A stretch of DNA of 64,000 nucleotides from Mycobacterium sp. OAS707 (lineage in GTDB: Bacteria; Actinomycetota; Actinomycetes; Mycobacteriales; Mycobacteriaceae), in assembly GCF_014873705.1 (NCBI RefSeq), contig NZ_JADBDS010000004.1, positions 1 through 64,000 of the forward strand, given 5' to 3'. Below the pieces are notes generated by a model, which did not search any database, had not been told where the DNA came from, and saw only the letters and a program-made list of their open reading frames with translations. A program made the position numbers and the translations under genes. The first letter of the stretch is position 1. Every line of letters begins with the position of its first letter. Below, in pieces: positions 59,978 through 64,000 of the stretch.

Positions 59978-60916
59978 TCAACCGACCCGTGGCGCATCCC
60001 AGTCCACGACAAATCGGTGTGACGGGTCGGCCGGGTCGACGGCGCAGGTCAACGGCAGGCCTACGGCGAGACCTGGCACATGGGCAACGGGCACCGGCTG
60101 GACGGCCCGGCCCGTGATCGGGGCCAGATTCGGGAAATGCAGCTCGACCTCGAGCATGTAGTGCGGAGCGTCGATGAGTTCCGGCCGACTCGGCGTCCTA
60201 CCGAGGCTGCGCGGCGTGGTGCCGGTGGGCGCGAAAGACTTCAACGCTGCCTGCACACGCTGGCCCGTCGCGAGTAGCGCGGCCGCCGAAAGCACCTGGC
60301 CCGCACCGCCGGTCTGCCTGTACGCCTCGGCCTGCTGTCCGACGTTGCCCTGAAAGGCGCCTTCCACTGCCGCCTTGATCTGGTCGGCCAGGTCGCCCGG
60401 TGGTGGCGAACCCGTCCATCCCGTTTGCGGCGACCAACTCGACTGGTTGAACGTCACTTTCGGAGGCGCGTTGAAAACCGTTCGTGCCGGGCCCGATCCG
60501 ACTTGCGGCGGGATGGGTTGACTCAGATCGATGCGGACGTTCTGTGGATTGGAATCTTCGACCTGCACCGGCACGGTCTTCCCCGGCACCACGGCGATGC
60601 CGAGCACGTAAGGCTCGAAATTCTGCCGAATGGTCACCTCATACGGTTCACGGCCGAGGACCTCGACCCTGAGTCCGATCCTGCACGCGGAGCGCTGATT
60701 CGGCGGGCTCCCGACGGCCCAGCCAATCTTTCGCACCGACAACACCTGTGCCGTTCCAGGTGTCGACGGACCGCGCACCTTCGTCTCCCTGGTCCTGATA
60801 ACCACGTACACGATCAGCGCGGCAACGCAGATCGGCACGCCGAACGTCAGCCCGTTTGACAACAGTGCATCGACGGCACTGCTCGACGACCCGAAAGCGA
60901 GGTTGGCCAGCACCAT
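59978..60916 (-). CDS. Hypothetical membrane-anchored protein
   Basis: 312 residues. One membrane helix near the N-terminus (about 22-44) followed by a beta-rich cytosolic or periplasmic domain (about 50-150, with G-K-T-V-P-V-Q-V-E-D) and a C-terminal domain (about 175-310, F-V-V-D-W-D-A-P ending). No family recognised. ATG 60916. It lies 49 bp after the zinc-ribbon gene on the same strand. Confidence 0.65.
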   Translation of the reverse strand: MVLANLAFGSSSSAVDALLSNGLTFGVPICVAALIVYVVIRTRETKVRGPSTPGTAQVLSVRKIGWAVGSPPNQRSACRIGLRVEVLGREPYEVTIRQNFEPYVLGIAVVPGKTVPVQVEDSNPQNVRIDLSQPIPPQVGSGPARTVFNAPPKVTFNQSSWSPQTGWTGSPPPGDLADQIKAAVEGAFQGNVGQQAEAYRQTGGAGQVLSAAALLATGQRVQAALKSFAPTGTTPRSLGRTPSRPELIDAPHYMLEVELHFPNLAPITGRAVQPVPVAHVPGLAVGLPLTCAVDPADPSHRFVVDWDAPRVG

Positions 60917-61001
60917 TGGCGCACGTTAGCAAGGCGCCCAGCGTTGCCAGCGATCGTTTGCAATATCTTCAGCCGATTCCCAGTTCCGGCCAACACCATT
61001 A

Positions 61002-61030
61002 TTGACATGAACGCTAATTACGGGTAGGCC
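61002..61030 (+). promoter_or_regulatory. Candidate promoter of the amine oxidase gene
   Basis: TTGACA (61002-61007) is a consensus -35. Seventeen bases later TAGGCC (61025-61030) is a weak -10. The predicted start is ~65 nt before the ATG. The 186-bp gap holds nothing else obvious. Confidence 0.35.
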
Positions 61031-61102
61031 TATTAGCTGGCAAACACATTGCTCCCGGGCCGCCCGGGCGGCCAGGCTCGTCATCCAGCGAAGGGTAACG
61101 CC

Positions 61103-62467
61103 ATGGCTGATGTGGACTATTGCGTAGTGGGCGCGGGATTCGCCGGATTGACCGCGGCATTGCGCCTGAAACAGGCGGGCCACTCGGTGGCGTTGCTGGA
61201 GGCGCGCGATCGCGTCGGCGGTCGCACCTTCACCGAAACCCGCGACGATGGGCTGTGGATCGATCGCGGCGGCGCGTGGATCGGACCGGGCCAGGACGCC
61301 ATCTACGCGCTGATGAACGAGTTCCACATTCCCAGCTACAAGCAGTATGTCGACGGCGACGCCATGATGTACGTCGACGGCAAGAAGTACCGATACAAGG
61401 GCACCATTCCGCTTTCGATGAGCCCCTGGGCAGTCGCCAACATCGGCACGGTCTTCCTCGAGCTCACCCAGATGTGCAAGTCGATTCCGGTCGAAGCACC
61501 GTGGGAAGCACCCAAGGCAGCGAAGTGGGATCGGCTCAGTTGGGGGGCTTGGCTGGACAGGAATACCCTGTCGAAGCCCGCCCATCAGCTGCTCGATTCT
61601 TCCGTCGCTGGCCTGTATACCTCTGCGGCGTCAGAGGTTTCGCTGCTGTTCGTCCTTTACCAGATGGCGTCGGCCGGCGGGCCGAGCTTCGTGCTCGGCG
61701 TCAAGGACGCGGCCGAGGACGCCAGGCCCGTCGGCGGCATGGGTGCCATCCACCGGGCCATCGCCGCCGAACTCGGCGATGCCATCCACCTGTCGCAGCC
61801 GGTGCGCAGCATCGTCCAAGACGCCGACATGGTCACGGTCCGCTCCGACGACATGGTGGTGCGCGCACGCCGCGCGGTCGTGGCCGTACCGATTGCGATC
61901 GCAAGCCAGATCCATTACGAGCCAATGCTTCCGATGGACAGGTCGTTCCTGCATCAGCGGATGCCGCTCGGCGCGGTCTTCAAGATCGCCTTGGTTTACG
62001 ACGAGCCGTTCTGGCGAGCCGACGGCCTGTCGGGTCAGTCTTTCGCGCCTGGTTCGATGGCCAACCTCACGATCGACTCCTGCACCGGCGCCGGTCGACC
62101 CGGCGTGCTGACGGTCATCACGGAAGGACCCGTCGCGCGCCAGATGACGAAGCTTCCCGACGACGAGCGCAGGAAGGCCGTACTCGCCGCGGTCACCGAA
62201 CGTTTCGGCGACAAAGCACAGTCACCGGCCGACTACGTCGAGCAGAACTGGAGCACCGAGCGCTACTCCGGCGGCGGGATGATCTCCCACACTCCACCCG
62301 GGGTACTCACTGAGTTCGGCCCCGCCCTGCGTGAGCCTTGTGGGCGCATCCACTGGGCCGGCACCGAAACGTCGGCAGTCATGTATGGATTCATCGACGG
62401 AGCCGTCCGCTCCGGTGAGCGCGCCGCGGCCGAGGTGATGGAACGTGAAGCGATGACGGTGGCCTGA
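61103..62467 (+). CDS. Flavin amine oxidase (monoamine/putrescine oxidase-like)
   Basis: 454 residues. N-terminal FAD motif V-V-G-A-G-F-A-G-L-T-A-A, then E-A-R-D-R-V-G-G-R-T and G-G-A-W-I-G-P-G-Q; C-terminal I-H-W-A-G-T-E-T and F-I-D-G-A-V-R-S-G-E-R-A-A. Matches mycobacterial AofH-type enzymes that oxidise primary amines with production of H2O2. ATG 61103 preceded by AAGGGT. Convergent with the septum-formation protein 3 bp later. Confidence 0.9.
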   Translation: MADVDYCVVGAGFAGLTAALRLKQAGHSVALLEARDRVGGRTFTETRDDGLWIDRGGAWIGPGQDAIYALMNEFHIPSYKQYVDGDAMMYVDGKKYRYKGTIPLSMSPWAVANIGTVFLELTQMCKSIPVEAPWEAPKAAKWDRLSWGAWLDRNTLSKPAHQLLDSSVAGLYTSAASEVSLLFVLYQMASAGGPSFVLGVKDAAEDARPVGGMGAIHRAIAAELGDAIHLSQPVRSIVQDADMVTVRSDDMVVRARRAVVAVPIAIASQIHYEPMLPMDRSFLHQRMPLGAVFKIALVYDEPFWRADGLSGQSFAPGSMANLTIDSCTGAGRPGVLTVITEGPVARQMTKLPDDERRKAVLAAVTERFGDKAQSPADYVEQNWSTERYSGGGMISHTPPGVLTEFGPALREPCGRIHWAGTETSAVMYGFIDGAVRSGERAAAEVMEREAMTVA

Positions 62468-62470
62468 GCC

Positions 62471-63688
62471 CTATCCGACCGGAAGTTCTTGCGCCGGAGG
62501 CGATTCGGATTCCGGTCGCGGCGCTGGCGGCCCGATCGTAATCGGGACCGGCCCCGGCAGCCCTGGGCCTTCCATATGCTCTACCGGCCCCAGTCCCTCC
62601 GCGCCGTCGATATGAGGGACGGGCTGCGCGACATCAGTGGAATCGTCCGTAGTCTCGTCGGATTGGTCGGGTTCGTCGGTTTGGCTGTTCACGCGCACCG
62701 GCACCTCTTCGGTCGGTGACGGTTCGACGGGTTCAGTTGTCGGGACGGCGACTTCGATGGTCGGCCACTGCACCGGGTTCGGCAGCGGTCCAGCGGGTTG
62801 CCCATCGATGCGCACGCCGTTTTTCGCGCTACGCAGTAATCTCGCCCACCCTCCGTCAGGGGTCGGTGAGCCGAGGAGGCACGCGACCCGGCGGCTTCCC
62901 GCCGCCCAGCCCGCCGCGTCGATCGGCTGATAGCGAATGGACAGGCCCGTGGCGTCCAGCGTCACCGGCGAGAGATACGCCGCCGTCGCCACGCCACAGG
63001 CATCCCGCACCACGGCATCCTGAGCCGCCGTCGACGGCGCCGCTTGACCGAATACGGTGGAAAGGTCTGCGGTGCCAGTGATTTCGAGCGCGTGCGGCAA
63101 ACCGCAGTCCACCGCGATGTCGGTCGTCTTGCCCTCCCGGATGCCCAGGCACGTGCCGGTCGCCCAAACGCGAGACTGATCCTGGCTCTCTACCTTGCCC
63201 TTGAATCCGAACGAAGCGATGCCGTCGCTTGGCAACTGCAGACCGCACACCAGCCGGCCGCCGGTCTGCACAGCGCCCACGACGAATCGCCCGCCCGGAT
63301 CATAGTGCGTCCCAAGGTAATAGCCGACCGCTCGCGCGCAGGTCTGTTGACCGTCGGCTCCGGCAGGGGGTATCGGTTCGGAATCAGCGACCTCGAACAG
63401 GTGCTCCCCGCCGCAGTCGACCTTCGTCGCACGCTCTGGTTCGCCCGGCGGCCAGGTGAGGCAGTCGCCGCGACGCGCGTCGGCGGTCGGTGCGTGGGCA
63501 TTCGAGCGATGCGTCATCTGCCAGACGACCGCAACCGATGCGGCGACGACAGCAACGGCCACAGCGACGAAGAACAACCTCATCGACCACAGCGGAAAGC
63601 GCACCCGTCGTGGCCGGGGGCGCGCATGCGAATGGTGCACCGGCAGCTTGTCGGTGGACACCTCGTCGGACCTGTGCTTCACCGACAC
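62471..63688 (-). CDS. Septum-formation family (PF13845-like) membrane protein
   Basis: 405 residues. Cytosolic N-terminus (about 1-35), one membrane helix (36-58), then an extracytoplasmic region with C-L-T-W-P-P, V-D-C-G-G-E-H-L-F-E-V-A, a second copy-like G-T-C-L-G-I and V-D-C-G-L-P-H-A-L-E-I. This pair of C-x(n)-V-D-C-x3-H-x2-E repeats fits the septum formation family. A Pro-rich, acidic C-terminal tail follows (about 310-405). GTG start at 63688. Possibly envelope or division related. Confidence 0.78.
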   Translation of the reverse strand: MSVKHRSDEVSTDKLPVHHSHARPRPRRVRFPLWSMRLFFVAVAVAVVAASVAVVWQMTHRSNAHAPTADARRGDCLTWPPGEPERATKVDCGGEHLFEVADSEPIPPAGADGQQTCARAVGYYLGTHYDPGGRFVVGAVQTGGRLVCGLQLPSDGIASFGFKGKVESQDQSRVWATGTCLGIREGKTTDIAVDCGLPHALEITGTADLSTVFGQAAPSTAAQDAVVRDACGVATAAYLSPVTLDATGLSIRYQPIDAAGWAAGSRRVACLLGSPTPDGGWARLLRSAKNGVRIDGQPAGPLPNPVQWPTIEVAVPTTEPVEPSPTEEVPVRVNSQTDEPDQSDETTDDSTDVAQPVPHIDGAEGLGPVEHMEGPGLPGPVPITIGPPAPRPESESPPAQELPVG

Positions 63689-63958
63689 GCAATGATGGGA
63701 CCACAGCTAATGTTCTGCTGCAATGGCAAGCAAAGCACTTTCACCAAATAGTTAGCGGAAAGCGCACAGATAGCAACAGCTGACCAGATTGCTGTGCGAT
63801 AACGGGCCGGGCCACGAATTACATCGATGTATAGCGACACGGTCACGGATCCATACCCATCTGTGCATCACTAGGCACATAAGCCTCATCAATCACTAAC
63901 GTCACAGCAGTCGACTTCTGACGTCAAAGCGACGTCATGTCCCCTTGAAAGGTGTGTC

Positions 63959-64000
63959 ATGTCGCCGCGTCTGCGAATCGCCTCTGCATCGGTGGCGTCG
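63959..64000 (+). CDS. Start of a gene truncated at the window edge
   Basis: ATG 63959 with GAAAGG about 7 nt upstream; 14 codons are visible (M-S-P-R-L-R-I-A-S-A-S-V-A-S), like the beginning of a signal peptide. The 63689-63958 gap contains no other gene that I can support. Confidence 0.4.
   Translation, partial: MSPRLRIASASVAS

Overview
The window looks like a piece of chromosome from a high-GC actinobacterium, most probably an environmental Mycobacterium/Mycolicibacterium. The support is: MPTR-type N-x-G-x-x repeats as in PPE-MPTR proteins, multiple class III cyclases including a cyclase/NB-ARC/TPR type typical of mycobacteria, [3Fe-4S] ferredoxin plus ferredoxin reductase, several DUF5994 proteins, a DesA3-like desaturase, many GTG/TTG starts, apparent leaderless promoters (TAnnnT about 6-7 nt before the start codon) and proline/threonine-rich extracytoplasmic tails. 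I see no tRNA, rRNA, insertion sequence, prophage or CRISPR array.

0-12.4 kb: a dispersed Wadjet/MksBEF plasmid-defence system. The C-terminal part of JetA (DUF3375) opens the window, JetB (DUF4194) lies at 2.8 kb and the SMC-like JetC ATPase at 9.05 kb. No JetD nuclease is visible. Between them lie a SnoaL protein, a DUF4239 membrane protein, an ion-channel-like protein, a diiron-protein/ferredoxin/reductase operon and a transporter-epoxide hydrolase fusion divergent from its TetR regulator. jetB and jetC share a nearly identical 16-bp block over a TATGTT -10, and jetB also has a good match, at exact spacing, to the PafBC (RecA-independent DNA damage) promoter.

12.4-23.9 kb: glyoxalase-fold protein, saccharopine-dehydrogenase-like reductase, two paralogous alpha/beta hydrolases, nitronate monooxygenase-like protein, a membrane HAMP cyclase, a cyclase-NB-ARC-TPR signalling protein, small stress/secreted proteins, and an ECF sigma factor fused to its own zinc-binding anti-sigma-like, membrane and P/T-rich segments. 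23.9-34.8 kb: an operon of a signal-anchored MPTR protein, EmrB-type exporter and SOUL haem protein; a GAF-SpoIIE phosphatase translationally coupled to a CarH-like B12 sensor (W-x9-EH motif); an MFS-USP fusion; and two mycobacterial membrane proteins.

34.9-49.5 kb: a stress-flavoured region of many small genes: SnoaL, secreted Cys protein, GNAT, three DUF5994 paralogues (two with a conserved leader), desaturase, opine-type dehydrogenase, HPF/RaiA-like protein, cold-shock protein, and a three-gene GT4 / toroid / GH130 glycan operon. 49.5-64 kb: serine-hydrolase lipoprotein coupled to an MHS transporter, a second cyclase-NB-ARC protein, an amidohydrolase/D-aminoacylase/P450 operon, small zinc-ribbon protein, flavin amine oxidase, a septum-formation-family protein and the start of a truncated gene at the right edge.
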